Source of the DNA: Gemmatimonadota bacterium
GTDB lineage: Bacteria > Gemmatimonadota > Gemmatimonadetes > Longimicrobiales > Gaopeijiaceae
Direction: 5' to 3'
Assembly: GCA_028873595.1 (NCBI GenBank)
Contig: JAPPOV010000026.1
Location: 62,001-126,000 of the forward strand
DNA length: 64,000 bases
Shown one piece after another: positions 25,544 to 34,642 of this stretch (position 1 is the stretch's first letter; the number at the start of each line of letters is the position of its first letter). A model generated the notes under the pieces. The model saw only the letters and a list, made by a program, of their open reading frames with translations, did not search any database and was not told where the DNA came from. The position numbers were made by a program, and so were the translations under genes.

Positions 25544-26542
25544 TCAGGCGAGCAGGCCTGGAGCGCCTCCGGTATGCAGGAAAACGATACGCTGGTGGTC
25601 TTGAACACCGAGATGGCGCACATGGGCGATCAGCGCTGCGGCCGCCTTGGACGTGTAGGTCGGGTCGAGCACGATACCCGCGTGATGTCCGAACAACTCG
25701 GTGGCCTCGCGTGATGCATCGGTTGGAATCCCATATCCCTTGCCTACCTGTGCGTCGATGGACGCAAAACGGACGGTCGATGGGTCGATCGAGGTGCCGA
25801 GAAGCTCGGATGCAGCGTCTTGTGCCAACGCGTTGCATACGTTGTCGAGTTCCGCAGCCGGCGCGTCTGCGCTCACGCCGAAGAGCCGGACGTCGCCTCG
25901 GCCAAGAAGCGCAAGCCCCAGAATCAGGCCAGCGAGTGTGCCGCCGGACGACGAGGCGCTGAAGACGAGCGTCTCGGAGCACCCATCCCCGAGCGAATCG
26001 ATTTGCTCGCAGAGTTCGATGGCCGCTCGGGCGTATCCCAGGGAGCCCAGCGGAGTGGACGCCCCGATGGGGATGACGAGTGGTGACTCGCCCTCCGCAC
26101 GGAGCTCGGCTGCTACCGAGTCCATGCGTTCGGCTCGCTCGGTGCGCTCATCCACCGCCACGATCTCGGCGCCGAAGAGCCCGTGCAGGAGCGCGTTTCC
26201 GGTGGGGTCTCCGTCTGGTCCACGAGTGGTTACGAGTACACACCGCAGCCCATGGCGGGCCGCGAACGCTGCGGTGACGCGACAGTGGTTGGATTGCGGC
26301 CCACCCGCAGTGATCAGACAGGTCACCCCCTCGCGCATGGCAGGTGCGAGTGCGTATTCGAGCTTCCGGACCTTGTTGCCGCCAAGTGCGAAACCTGTCT
26401 CCGCATCCATCTTCGCCCAAAGCCGATCTGTGCCGAGGGCCGCCCCCAGACGAGGCAGCTGGATGAGCGGTGTTGGGAGGTGGGCCAGGGTGACCGTAGG
26501 CTGGTCACGGAGTCGGGTCAGCGCGTCTGTATACGGCGGCAT
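25544..26542 (-). CDS. PLP-dependent D-cysteine desulfhydrase/ACC deaminase-like protein
   Basis: ATG 26542 lies 1 nt after the upstream deacetylase stop and gives 332 residues, the usual size. It is a fold-type II PLP enzyme: the Schiff-base Lys57 lies in GGNKVRKLEY, the phosphate-binding loop is SASSSGGTLAGL, and AGGPQSNHCR is the family hallmark. The family contains 1-aminocyclopropane-1-carboxylate deaminase and D-cysteine desulfhydrase. I favour a D-cysteine desulfhydrase or a related D-amino-acid enzyme, because ACC is a plant-linked substrate and the window holds enzymes that would release D-amino acids. The specificity is inferred. Confidence 0.88.
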   Translation of the reverse strand: MPPYTDALTRLRDQPTVTLAHLPTPLIQLPRLGAALGTDRLWAKMDAETGFALGGNKVRKLEYALAPAMREGVTCLITAGGPQSNHCRVTAAFAARHGLRCVLVTTRGPDGDPTGNALLHGLFGAEIVAVDERTERAERMDSVAAELRAEGESPLVIPIGASTPLGSLGYARAAIELCEQIDSLGDGCSETLVFSASSSGGTLAGLILGLALLGRGDVRLFGVSADAPAAELDNVCNALAQDAASELLGTSIDPSTVRFASIDAQVGKGYGIPTDASREATELFGHHAGIVLDPTYTSKAAAALIAHVRHLGVQDHQRIVFLHTGGAPGLLA

Positions 26543-26543
26543 G

Positions 26544-27452
26544 TCAGCGAGGCGAGGGCGCCGAAGCGGCAACGCGACGTGCAGCTTCCAGCACCGTGGC
26601 GGCGTGGATCTCGACGGTATCGTCCACGTGCTCAGCGTATCCCCCCGACATGACGACCGCTACCGGGGTGCCGGCGTGTTCACACGCATCGAAGACAATC
26701 CGGTCTCGCTCGCGGAGTCCATTCTTCGTGACCGCCAGCCGGCCGAGACGGTCCCCCTCATAGGGGTCCGCTCCCGCGATGTAGAATGCGAGGTCAGCGC
26801 CTTCGGCGAGGGCACGGTCGACGCCGTCGTGAACGGCCGATAGAAAGAGGTCGTCACTCACCCCGTCGGCCAATCCGACGTCGAAGTCACTGGCTTCCTT
26901 TCGGAAGGGGTAGTTCGACGCACCGTGGACGGAGAGGGTGAAGACCGATGGATCGCGGGCGAAGATTGCTGCCGTGCCATTGCCTTGATGGACGTCGAGG
27001 TCCAGAACCGCGCACCGCCCGACCATTCCGCGAGCCTGGAGCGACCGAATTGCGACCGCGACATCGTTGAACACGCAAAAGCCCTCCCCGGCATTCGCAA
27101 ATGCGTGATGCGTGCCGCCGGCGAGGTTGACCGAGATACCGTCCTCATGCGCTCGCTCGGCTGCGTGGATGGTGCCACCCGTAGAGCGACGCGAGCGCTC
27201 GACGAGTTCCGGGGACCAGGGGAAGCCAATGCGGCGGATTTCGTCTCGGGTCAGGCGCCCGGAGGTCGCGCGTGCCACGTAGTCGTCGGTGTGGACCCGA
27301 GTGAGGTCCTCGTTGGTAGCAGGCTCCGGAATCTCCAACTGGATTCGTTCGTCGGGTGCCACTCGCTCACGGAGAAGTCGGTACTTCTCCATGGGGAACC
27401 GGTGGTGATCCGGCAGTGGAAGAACGAAATGGTCGCAGTACCAGGCGAGCAC
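26544..27452 (-). CDS. Histone-deacetylase-family protein (AcuC/HDAC-like deacetylase)
   Basis: This is a 302-residue arginase-fold, zinc-dependent deacetylase. The two catalytic His are in GGTHHAF (112-118). Zinc ligands are Asp153 and His155 in DLDVHQGNG plus the Asp in AGADPYEGD near residue 229, and a late SGGYAE contributes the tyrosine region. Bacterial members act on acetylated proteins (AcuC on acetyl-CoA synthetase), acetylpolyamines or other amides. No acetyl-CoA synthetase gene is nearby, so the substrate is open. Its stop is 1 nt before the start of the PLP enzyme gene, which makes a two-gene operon. It is divergent from the TonB receptor. Confidence 0.93.
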   Translation of the reverse strand: MLAWYCDHFVLPLPDHHRFPMEKYRLLRERVAPDERIQLEIPEPATNEDLTRVHTDDYVARATSGRLTRDEIRRIGFPWSPELVERSRRSTGGTIHAAERAHEDGISVNLAGGTHHAFANAGEGFCVFNDVAVAIRSLQARGMVGRCAVLDLDVHQGNGTAAIFARDPSVFTLSVHGASNYPFRKEASDFDVGLADGVSDDLFLSAVHDGVDRALAEGADLAFYIAGADPYEGDRLGRLAVTKNGLRERDRIVFDACEHAGTPVAVVMSGGYAEHVDDTVEIHAATVLEAARRVAASAPSPR

Positions 27453-27552
27453 GGCTAACGAGTCGGCGTCAGGTGGCGTCAGGTGGGGTGGAAGGAGAAC
27501 ATACCGAATTCGAATCGGAGGACGGGGAGTCGCTCAACTCCCGCTGCTGAAT

Positions 27553-29937
27553 TTGCCTACGCCAACCAATCGCTCCCACGCGACCAAGGTGCTCCGGATT
27601 CGCTCCTTTGCCCTGCTGCTCTTGGCTCAGGGAGTGTGTGCCGTGGGCGCCGATGCGCAGCTGGGTACCGTACAGGGGCGTGTCCGGGAGGTGGAGGGCT
27701 CTGCTGTCTTCGGCGCGACCGTATCACTCTTTCGCGGAGGCACACGCGCCTTCGTAACCGATACCGACCGCCTCGGTTCGTTCCGGATCACCGATGTGAC
27801 TCCAGGGCCGTGGGAGGTACGTGTCGCTGCGCTCGGGTATGCGGAGCATCTCGAAGCCGTGGAGCTCGGACTGGCCGGGACGGTGGAGGTAGACATCCGA
27901 CTGGAGCGTAGCGCCCTTGTGCTCGAAGGGATCGATGTCGAGGCGGAGCGTAGTCGAGAGAGGATTCGTTTCGAGGAACTGGGCGGGGCGACGGTTCGAG
28001 AGCTGGATGCCGAGGATGTGCGAGGGGTTCCGGGTGTGGGTGAACCCGATCCCGTGCGAGCGATCGAAGTTCTGCCCGGCGTAGTGTCGACGTCCGATTT
28101 TTCTGCGGCGTTCCACGTTCGCGGGGGCTCTCAGGATCAGAACCTGATCCTGCTCGACGGCATGCCGATCTTCTCGCCGTTCCATTTGGGTGGGCTCTTT
28201 TCCGTCTTCAATGCCGATATGATCGACCGCGTCGAGTTGATGTCGGGTGGGTTCGCAGCGGAACACGGGGGGCGCGTCTCTTCGGTGCTCGAGATCGAGA
28301 GCGATGCGGGCCAGGGAGAGTTCGACGGGGATGCCGCCGTGTCGCTTCTCTCCACTCGAGTGGCGGTCGGCGGCCGGTTACCGGACGCAATGGCCGATGC
28401 CCTCGGGCAGGCGAGTATTCGCTATCGGGTCTCCGCTCGTCGCTCGTACTTCGACGTTCTGTTCAAGCCGGTCTTCGAGTTTCCCTATCACCTGACGGAT
28501 CTTCAGGCCGTGGTCGAAGGTTGGACGCCCTCCGGTGACCGGCTGACGATCACGGCGTACACCGGTGCGGACGTCTTTGACCTCACGCAGATCGAGGACG
28601 AGGGCTTCCCACTTCGGGTCGACTGGGACTGGGGCAATGACGCGCTGGGTATTCGATGGAGTCGCGCCCGCCGTGGTGGTGGTTCGCTGGATCTGCGTGC
28701 CAACGTCAGCAGCTTCGACACGGGACTGCTCTTCCCCGACTTCGACGATACCGACTTCAGCAGCCGTATTCAGCAGGCCCAGATTCGCGCTGATCTCGAC
28801 ACTCGCCCAAGTCCACGGTGGGGTGTCCAGGTCGGGTCGAGCGTCGAGCGTATGGAGTACGCGAACAGCTTTCAGACAGGCGGCACCAGCTTCGGAAGTG
28901 GGGCCGGGCGAGGTTGGCTCCTGGGGAACTACGCGCAGGCACGCTATAGCCTTCCTCGCCGGTGGCTCGTCGAAGTCGGCGTGCGCGCCGATGGCTTCCT
29001 TCAGGATCCGGGTGGTACGGTCTTCGAGCCGTCTCCCCGGCTTGCTGTGAAGCGATTTCTACGCGAGGGGGAGCTTGCGTTGAAGTTCGCTGCGGGCCGG
29101 TATACCCAGTTCATCCACTCCCTCCGGGACGAGGAATTACCCCTCGGTCTCGACGTCTGGGTGGTTGCGCGTGAAGACGTGCCTCACACCGTGTCGGACC
29201 AGGTTCAGATCGGGGTCGAGGGCTGGCGGGATATCGACTGGTTCTGGTCGATCGAGGGCTACTACAGGTCATTCGACGGTGTTGTCACGCTCAACACGGT
29301 AGACAATCCGAACGACGATTCGGACGACATCCTGGGCGGAACAGGTCTGTCGTGGGGGGCGGATCTCATGATCCGAAAGGAAACAGGGGACGTGAACGGG
29401 TGGCTCGCGGTGTCGTTCCTGAAGGCCGAGCGATCCTTCCCGGACCTGCTGTCGCCACTGACGCCTTCGCCCGAGATCACGTACCCTCCGATCTTCGATC
29501 GCCGGCTCGACGTCGATTTCGTGCTGACCTATCCGGCCCCGTGGGGTTGGACAGGTGGCCTTCGCTGGAACTTCGGGACCGGGATCCCCTACACGCGTGC
29601 TGTCGGGTCGTATGCGTACTACTCGCCCCGGTACGTGGAGGGTGGGGGGCTGGATTGGACGGGAGACGGAGACGAGGCGGCGACCGGTGGCTATGGGGTC
29701 GTCCTTGGTGAGCGTAACTCGGCTCGGTATCCATTCTACCATCGTCTCGACGTCAGTTTTCGCCGCTCTTTTCCGAAGAAATGGGGCGCACTGACGCCGT
29801 ATGTGAACCTCGTGAACGTGTACAATCAGCGTAACGTCCTCTTCTACTTCTACCAGTATGAGGAGGACCCACCCGTCCGGTCCGGTATTTCCATGTTCCC
29901 GGTGCTGCCCACCTTCGGCCTGGAGATCTCGTTCTAA
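27553..29937 (+). CDS. TonB-dependent receptor with carboxypeptidase-regulatory-like N-terminal domain
   Basis: This is a 794-residue outer-membrane receptor read from a TTG at 27553 without a clear ribosome-binding site. A signal peptide (ALLLLAQGVCAVGADAQ) ends near residue 36. A carboxypeptidase-regulatory-like Ig domain follows (TVQGRVREVEGSAVFGATV, to about 120). The plug domain comes next (RAIEVLPGVV, FHVRGGSQDQNLILLDGMP), then a 22-strand barrel ending FGLEISF with the terminal Phe. The TonB box is not obvious. It imports an unidentified nutrient using energy from TonB. Its TAA overlaps the ATG of the next gene by one base. That SusC-like/DUF4249 arrangement is common in Bacteroidota and Gemmatimonadota. 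Confidence 0.93.
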   Translation: MPTPTNRSHATKVLRIRSFALLLLAQGVCAVGADAQLGTVQGRVREVEGSAVFGATVSLFRGGTRAFVTDTDRLGSFRITDVTPGPWEVRVAALGYAEHLEAVELGLAGTVEVDIRLERSALVLEGIDVEAERSRERIRFEELGGATVRELDAEDVRGVPGVGEPDPVRAIEVLPGVVSTSDFSAAFHVRGGSQDQNLILLDGMPIFSPFHLGGLFSVFNADMIDRVELMSGGFAAEHGGRVSSVLEIESDAGQGEFDGDAAVSLLSTRVAVGGRLPDAMADALGQASIRYRVSARRSYFDVLFKPVFEFPYHLTDLQAVVEGWTPSGDRLTITAYTGADVFDLTQIEDEGFPLRVDWDWGNDALGIRWSRARRGGGSLDLRANVSSFDTGLLFPDFDDTDFSSRIQQAQIRADLDTRPSPRWGVQVGSSVERMEYANSFQTGGTSFGSGAGRGWLLGNYAQARYSLPRRWLVEVGVRADGFLQDPGGTVFEPSPRLAVKRFLREGELALKFAAGRYTQFIHSLRDEELPLGLDVWVVAREDVPHTVSDQVQIGVEGWRDIDWFWSIEGYYRSFDGVVTLNTVDNPNDDSDDILGGTGLSWGADLMIRKETGDVNGWLAVSFLKAERSFPDLLSPLTPSPEITYPPIFDRRLDVDFVLTYPAPWGWTGGLRWNFGTGIPYTRAVGSYAYYSPRYVEGGGLDWTGDGDEAATGGYGVVLGERNSARYPFYHRLDVSFRRSFPKKWGALTPYVNLVNVYNQRNVLFYFYQYEEDPPVRSGISMFPVLPTFGLEISF

Positions 29938-30878
29938 TGCGCGGCGGAACGAGGGTGTCTGAGGCTGTGGGGCTGCTGACGTGCCTGCTTGTATTCAGCG
30001 GATGCGAACTCCAGGAACTTGCGGTCGCAGATGTCGAGAACGTTGTGGTTGCGGAGATCTATCTCGACGTGGGGCGAGATACGTCGGACAACGTCGCACG
30101 TGCCTTCCTTCACAGGACTGTTGGGTTTGACGATGGGGACGTGCTGCCGTCCCTGAGCGACGCTACCGTGACGATGACTCGCGCCGACGGATATGCCTTC
30201 ACGCTTCCGAGTGAAGGGACCGAAGAGTGCGTCGAGTCTTCACCGACCCAAGAGCCTGGTGCGTGCTTCGTGGCGGAGGCTGCGGCGGCCCGCATCGGAC
30301 CGGGTGACCTGATCGAGGTGCTTGTGGAGCTCCCTGGAGGGGGGGAGATCCGAGGTGCTACCCGTGTGCCGGGTCGATTCGAACTCGATGGTATTCCCGA
30401 AGTCTGCTGGATGCCGCCCAACGTACTCATGACCGTCGACTGGTCTTCGGCGGCAAATGCATGGGCCTATTTGAACGAAACGTCCATTCGAGGCTTGCCG
30501 GACGCGCTTCGGCCGGAGGGAATCATCGTTCGGGACGACCCGCTGTACCTGCTGGGACTGTCCGTATCTGACTCGGATACCACGGTAGTGTTTCCATCCG
30601 AATTCGGCGTCTTCAATCGACTCGACCTCGATTCTGACCTTGCGATTCGGTTGCAGGGCGGACTGCCCGCGGGATCGACTGCAGAGCTCGCCATCACAGC
30701 AGTGGATCGCAACTACGTGAACTGGGCACGGGGCGGAAGCTTCAACCCGTCGGGACAGGTCCGAGTCCCGAGTCTTTCAGGCGACGGGACCGGTGTCTTC
30801 GGCTCGACGGTTGGTCGCGGCTTCGACATCCTGGTCACGGATCGACCCAGTGGCCTTCCCGCGTGCCCTCTCGACTGA
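29937..30878 (+). CDS. DUF4249-like lipoprotein, partner of the TonB receptor
   Basis: The ATG overlaps the receptor stop (TAATG). The 313-residue protein has a lipoprotein signal ending VFSGC, with the lipidated Cys at about residue 23. It then shows beta-rich repeats with a segment on attaching values (SDATVTMTRADGYAFTLP) reminiscent of DUF4249 proteins, which accompany TonB receptors carrying carboxypeptidase-regulatory domains. It is probably a surface or periplasmic substrate-binding component. The DUF4249 assignment rests on layout, lipobox and partner gene rather than on an exact motif. Confidence 0.75.
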   Translation: MRGGTRVSEAVGLLTCLLVFSGCELQELAVADVENVVVAEIYLDVGRDTSDNVARAFLHRTVGFDDGDVLPSLSDATVTMTRADGYAFTLPSEGTEECVESSPTQEPGACFVAEAAAARIGPGDLIEVLVELPGGGEIRGATRVPGRFELDGIPEVCWMPPNVLMTVDWSSAANAWAYLNETSIRGLPDALRPEGIIVRDDPLYLLGLSVSDSDTTVVFPSEFGVFNRLDLDSDLAIRLQGGLPAGSTAELAITAVDRNYVNWARGGSFNPSGQVRVPSLSGDGTGVFGSTVGRGFDILVTDRPSGLPACPLD

Positions 30879-30904
30879 TGCAGCTCTTCGCGCAGATGTA
30901 GCCG

Positions 30905-30920
30905 CCCGACTTCAGTCGGG
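30905..30920. terminator. Short hairpin between convergent genes
   Basis: CCCGAC (30905-30910) pairs with GTCGGG (30915-30920) around a TTCA loop at the junction of the convergent DUF4249-like and DtxR-type genes. It is only 6 bp and has no T tract, so it is a weak bidirectional terminator candidate. Confidence 0.3.
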
Positions 30921-31592
30921 GTCAGCGACCACGTAGATCTGTCGGGCCAGTTCGGGCGGTACTGCGCGTTGGAAGTCCGTGCCCGAGTCGAGGAAAACCG
31001 GAATGGAGCCATCCACTGAGGTTTCGGTCCCTACCGTGACGAGCGTTCCGGGAGTCAGGCCCTCCTCCGCCATCGACCGGAGGTCCGCCGAATGCTCGTC
31101 TCGAACAGCTCGGATGCGCAGACGCGCACCAGCAGGTGCGTCCGCTAGGGTCTTGAGATCCGTTTCTTCGATGACGCCCGCCGGCGTAGGGATCGGAGCT
31201 CCGTGAGGGTCATGCCGAGGTGACCCGAGGGCGCGGGACATCTGCTCGATAAGCTGGTCCGAGGCTGCATGCTCGAGTCTTTCTGCCTCTTCGTGCACGT
31301 CATCCCAGGAGTATCCGAGGCGTTCGCACAGGTACGTTTCGAGAATGCGGTGTCGGCGCAGAACTCGAAGCGCCTCGGTCGTGCCCGGCTCGGTGAGACG
31401 GACACCTTTGTACGGCACATGCTCCAGCAGTCCGTCCCCTGCGAGGCGCTTCACCATACCGGTGACGGACGCAGGTTGGATGTCGAGAGCCTCTGCGATC
31501 GCCGAGGTCGACGCGGTATCTCCGTGCTCGGAGAGTGCGTAGATCGCCTTGAGGTAGTCCTCGACAGAGCGGGAGAGGGAGCGCGCAGTCAT
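30912..31592 (-). CDS. DtxR/MntR-family metal-dependent transcriptional regulator
   Basis: ATG 31592 is preceded by GGAG. The 226-residue protein starts with the DtxR winged-helix domain (SVEDYLKAIYALSE, then the recognition helix region IQPASVTGMVKRLAGDGL). It continues into the dimerisation and metal-binding domain (RRHRILETYLCERLGYSWDDVHEEAERLEH, containing His, Cys and Glu ligands). It ends in an SH3-like FeoA-type domain from about residue 150. Family members sense Fe2+ or Mn2+ and repress uptake genes. Neither a metal transporter nor an obvious palindromic operator is adjacent; the nearby TonB receptor could be a target. Confidence 0.92.
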   Translation of the reverse strand: MTARSLSRSVEDYLKAIYALSEHGDTASTSAIAEALDIQPASVTGMVKRLAGDGLLEHVPYKGVRLTEPGTTEALRVLRRHRILETYLCERLGYSWDDVHEEAERLEHAASDQLIEQMSRALGSPRHDPHGAPIPTPAGVIEETDLKTLADAPAGARLRIRAVRDEHSADLRSMAEEGLTPGTLVTVGTETSVDGSIPVFLDSGTDFQRAVPPELARQIYVVADPD

Positions 31593-31755
31593 GTACGGAA
31601 GTTACTCCGCCAGTGAGGGGAGGTCGACCCGAACCCCGGAGCCCAGAGGGCCATCGTTGCACATTGTTCCCAAATACAGTGTCGCGGCCGGGGTGTCCGG
31701 GCCTGTGTGCTCGGAAGATGTTCCTGCGCATGGCTTTGCCCCTCTTCTGGGGCTC

Positions 31756-32118
31756 ATGAGCGAAAAGGACGATCTGCAGCCGTTTCACGCGAAAGGCACC
31801 GCTCCCGGTCAGGAGGCTGCGGATGCCGTAGCGGAAGTGCTTGCGCACGCCGCGGAGCGGGATAAGGCGGGCAAGGCAAGGACCGCGCCCAAGGGGCCTC
31901 CCCGGTGGACGATGCCCATCACGGTCAATCTGGGCCTTCTGGCGATCTACTTCCTCTTCGCCCAGCCGCCATGGATCGTAATGAGCCCGCTCCAGGACCC
32001 GCGGGACATGAGCGAGCGTATGGAGGTGAGTCGTACTGCGATCTGGGCCCTGATTCAGCGGATCGGAGTTGGTGTGACTTTGCATTTCGCCCGTGACTTT
32101 CCGGCCCAGTCGGTGTAA
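31756..32118 (+). CDS. Small single-span membrane protein, possibly C-terminally truncated
   Basis: I chose ATG 31756; the frame reaches 31591 but the extra part is low-complexity and antisense to the DtxR start. The 120-residue product has an acidic/Lys N-terminus, then one membrane segment (ITVNLGLLAIYFLFAQPP). An amphipathic stretch follows (MEVSRTAIWALIQRI) that resembles the start of a periplasmic domain with a regularly spaced helix. The last 17 residues (GVGVTLHFARDFPAQSV) change character. This suggests that the original domain has been lost by deletion or frameshift. I do not recognise the family. The apaG gene starts 9 nt later. Confidence 0.5.
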   Translation: MSEKDDLQPFHAKGTAPGQEAADAVAEVLAHAAERDKAGKARTAPKGPPRWTMPITVNLGLLAIYFLFAQPPWIVMSPLQDPRDMSERMEVSRTAIWALIQRIGVGVTLHFARDFPAQSV

Positions 32119-32126
32119 AACGTCCT

Positions 32127-32564
32127 ATGCGCTATGAGAAATCGACACAGGGCATCCGGGTAGAGGTGTCGCCTCGCTTCTCCCTCGCCGACTCCGATCC
32201 GGCTGAGGGCACCTTCGTGTTCTCGTACACCGTCAACATGGCCAACGAGAGCGAGGCGACGGCCCAGCTCCTCTTCCGGCACTGGCGGATCCATGACGCA
32301 GCCGGGGACGATTCGATGGTAGACGGTGAGGGGGTTGTCGGTGAACAGCCGGTGCTCGCGCCCGGCGAGTCTCACGAGTATCAGAGTTACTGCGTGCTCC
32401 GCTCGCCCGTTGGTTTCATGGAAGGGCACTACACCTTCGTTCGGGCTGATGGGGATCGGTTCAAGGTCGAGGTGCCTCGCTTCCATTTGAATGGTCCGCT
32501 GGTCATCCCGACGTTGGCGGTCGAACCGTATGAGGACGATGAAGAGCCGGGTGTGCTTCACTGA
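32127..32564 (+). CDS. apaG: ApaG domain protein
   Basis: The 145-residue protein is a full-length ApaG (DUF525) beta-sandwich. It shows the diagnostic order STQGIRVEVSPRF near residue 6, FVFSYTVNMANES, LLFRHWRIHDA, VVGEQPVLAPGESHEY, and SPVGFMEGHYTF. ApaG proteins are linked to diadenosine tetraphosphate metabolism through apaH operons and to Co2+/Mg2+ phenotypes in enterobacteria; the molecular role is not settled. It is cytoplasmic. It probably shares a transcript with the small membrane protein gene upstream. Confidence 0.95.
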   Translation: MRYEKSTQGIRVEVSPRFSLADSDPAEGTFVFSYTVNMANESEATAQLLFRHWRIHDAAGDDSMVDGEGVVGEQPVLAPGESHEYQSYCVLRSPVGFMEGHYTFVRADGDRFKVEVPRFHLNGPLVIPTLAVEPYEDDEEPGVLH

Positions 32565-32627
32565 CGGTGCAATCGTCGTTACACTTCGCGACTTTTCGCA
32601 TTCTTCGATACAGTTGAGCTCCGACCC

Positions 32628-32825
32628 GTGAACGATTCAGTCGCTGTCGACGCAAAGCGTATTCTTCTGCGCTACGGAGCGCCGATCTCGGTGCTCGACG
32701 ATATCGCGGAAGTCCATCGGATCGAGTTCGCTCGAGAGGTCGCCAAGACCGCCCTTCCCGAGCGGCAGGGACGTCTCCGTGAGCTTCTGATCGAGAACGG
32801 CTACATCGTCGTCGAAGAGGACTGA
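32628..32825 (+). CDS. Hypothetical small protein, 65 aa
   Basis: The GTG start at 32628 gives a compact 65-residue protein that is largely helical and charged (AVDAKRILLRYGAPISVLDDI, EFAREVAKTAL, and a final ENGYIVVEED). I recognise no family. Support for it being real comes from its amphipathic composition, its fit between apaG and a perfect 10-bp hairpin just after its stop, and the lack of a better frame in that stretch. Confidence 0.5.
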   Translation: MNDSVAVDAKRILLRYGAPISVLDDIAEVHRIEFAREVAKTALPERQGRLRELLIENGYIVVEED

Positions 32826-32833
32826 CCTCCCGA

Positions 32834-32862
32834 TCACGATCGGTTCCATCAGCCGATCGTGA
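32834..32862. terminator. 10-bp hairpin between convergent genes
   Basis: TCACGATCGG (32834-32843) pairs perfectly with CCGATCGTGA (32853-32862) around a 9-nt loop. It lies 8 bp after the 32825 stop and covers the end of the minus-strand gene. It should act as a bidirectional barrier, though it has no T tract. Confidence 0.55.
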
Positions 32863-34585
32863 AGTCCACCGTTCGGGTGCTGTCGAGCGGGAGCTGAACA
32901 GGGACCACCGTTCGGCCTGCTTCACTGCGTGGGTCCAACTCCGCAGGGCTACCGTCGATGAGGACCGTCTGGATCTGGCCTGACACTGAGGGCTCGAACA
33001 CCACGAGGGGCGGTACCCCGACCCGTTCGGGCTCGAGGGTGAACCGCGCGGAGTCTCCTCTTCGCTCGTACGCCATCCGGATCGTGCCGTCACTGATGGG
33101 GATGCCCTCGACGGCGAAGGACGTAAGGTGCTCGGGCATCCGCGGTGCGAGTCTCAATCGTCCGACGGGGGCGTCCGCCGAGAGACCGAGCATGCCGTGC
33201 ACGAACGCAAGGATCAGTTCACCACTTGTTGCGGGTCGATCTGCGTCTTCCTGCGGACCCGAGAGATCCACGAGGGGGTCCCAGGTCGCGGGGCCTGCTG
33301 GCCCACCGGCCAATCCTTCGTCCAGGAGCGCCCTCCAATCCGCCCAGGCACGGTCGGGATCAGTACGGAACACCGATGCGGCGCGGCGAGCCCGAGAGGC
33401 TCGGACGTCTTCCACGAGGACCGGCTCGCCCGGATCTCCAGCGAGGAGCGCTGCGAGCCATGTCGCTCGGGTCGGGACCGATTCGGTGTCGTGCGCAGGT
33501 GCTCCTGCCATAGGCAGTGCGATACCACCCATCCGGCGAGCTGGAGGCGCGATCTTCGCTCGGGCTCCGAGGGCACGAAGCGACGCGAGGGTCTCGGGGT
33601 GCGCGCCGTACTGGAGAGCGTCGGCGAGGCTACGGGCGGCCAGACCCAGCAGGTCCGAGTCGATGGCGTCGGGGTTTGCCAGGATCCGATCCGCGATATC
33701 CGCTGCCGGTCGGACGTCTCCAGATGTAGAGCCGGCTCTCGCCGCGAGTAGGCCGGCTGACGTCACATCCTGCTCCATGAGCCGTGCGAGGGCGCGTGCC
33801 CTCCCCTCACGGTGTCCCATCGAAACAGCGGCGAGGCCGAGGCCGAGGGTGGCAGCAGGGCGCTCGACCATGAGACCGTGCCCTCGGGCGAGTGCCCAGG
33901 CCAGACCGTCGTCGACCGCTTCGATTCCACTGGCCACGCGAAGCGTGCCCTCTTCCCCTCGCGCGGCACCCATCGCATGGCCGGCGAGATGCTCTGCGGC
34001 CCGCATGGCGCTTTCTGCCTCGGACGCTGAGCCACTCGCAAGGACGAGGGTGTGTGCCGTTCCGCTGGCGAGCTCGAGCGATACGCTGATCCTGCCATGT
34101 GTGTCGAGAATTTCGATCTCTTCCGGCTCGGGCGTGACGCGCAGATAGAGCGCCAGCTCTTCGGCAGACAGCAGTATGCCCTCGCTGGACCGAGCGACGA
34201 CTGCGGACGCGGTCGGCGTCGCGATGTCGAGAAGAACCTCGGTGCGGTCGGACGCTGATCCGGATAGCTGCCAGGCGAGCAGGGGAAGGGTGCGCGCGGC
34301 GATGACGGTCTCGAGCGAGGAGCCACGCTGACCCGTGAAGTCACGTCGGGCGACGCCGGGGTACAGAACGAGGTTCGCGGCATGGCCGAGCGCCTCTGGG
34401 CGGATCGCTGCCGTGATTCCTGCCGAGCCGCTTACGTCACGGAAAAGGACCTGCCCACCGCCTCGCGTCTGATGGCCTGCGAAGCGAACCCGCTCCCCAT
34501 CGACGAGGAATGGCTCGGCGCGGGCGGGCTGCGCGATCGAGAGGCCCTGTAGTGCTGGATCGACGGGAGGGATCGTTGATGTCAT
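32849..34585 (-). CDS. Six-hairpin glycosidase-like protein (glycogen-debranching-type C-terminus)
   Basis: The 578-residue protein has no signal peptide. Residues about 20-190 are beta-rich, like the N-terminal sandwich of clan GH-L or GH94/95 enzymes. The middle is Ala-rich and helical, as in an (alpha/alpha)6 barrel. The C-terminus contains LILAFVHGMLGLSADAPVGR and LRLAPRMPEHLTSFAVEGI, a layout seen at the end of GH-L-type and amylo-1,6-glucosidase-like proteins. I cannot point to a confident catalytic Glu/Asp pair, and the helical region looks short for a full barrel, so a non-catalytic or divergent glycan-binding role is possible. It is a single gene, convergent with the 65-aa gene. Confidence 0.55.
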   Translation of the reverse strand: MTSTIPPVDPALQGLSIAQPARAEPFLVDGERVRFAGHQTRGGGQVLFRDVSGSAGITAAIRPEALGHAANLVLYPGVARRDFTGQRGSSLETVIAARTLPLLAWQLSGSASDRTEVLLDIATPTASAVVARSSEGILLSAEELALYLRVTPEPEEIEILDTHGRISVSLELASGTAHTLVLASGSASEAESAMRAAEHLAGHAMGAARGEEGTLRVASGIEAVDDGLAWALARGHGLMVERPAATLGLGLAAVSMGHREGRARALARLMEQDVTSAGLLAARAGSTSGDVRPAADIADRILANPDAIDSDLLGLAARSLADALQYGAHPETLASLRALGARAKIAPPARRMGGIALPMAGAPAHDTESVPTRATWLAALLAGDPGEPVLVEDVRASRARRAASVFRTDPDRAWADWRALLDEGLAGGPAGPATWDPLVDLSGPQEDADRPATSGELILAFVHGMLGLSADAPVGRLRLAPRMPEHLTSFAVEGIPISDGTIRMAYERRGDSARFTLEPERVGVPPLVVFEPSVSGQIQTVLIDGSPAELDPRSEAGRTVVPVQLPLDSTRTVDFTIG

Positions 34586-34642
34586 GAAGGTACGTAAGCG
34601 CGGGCCGGGGTGCCGTCAGGTCAGTCCCCCGACGGTGTGTCG

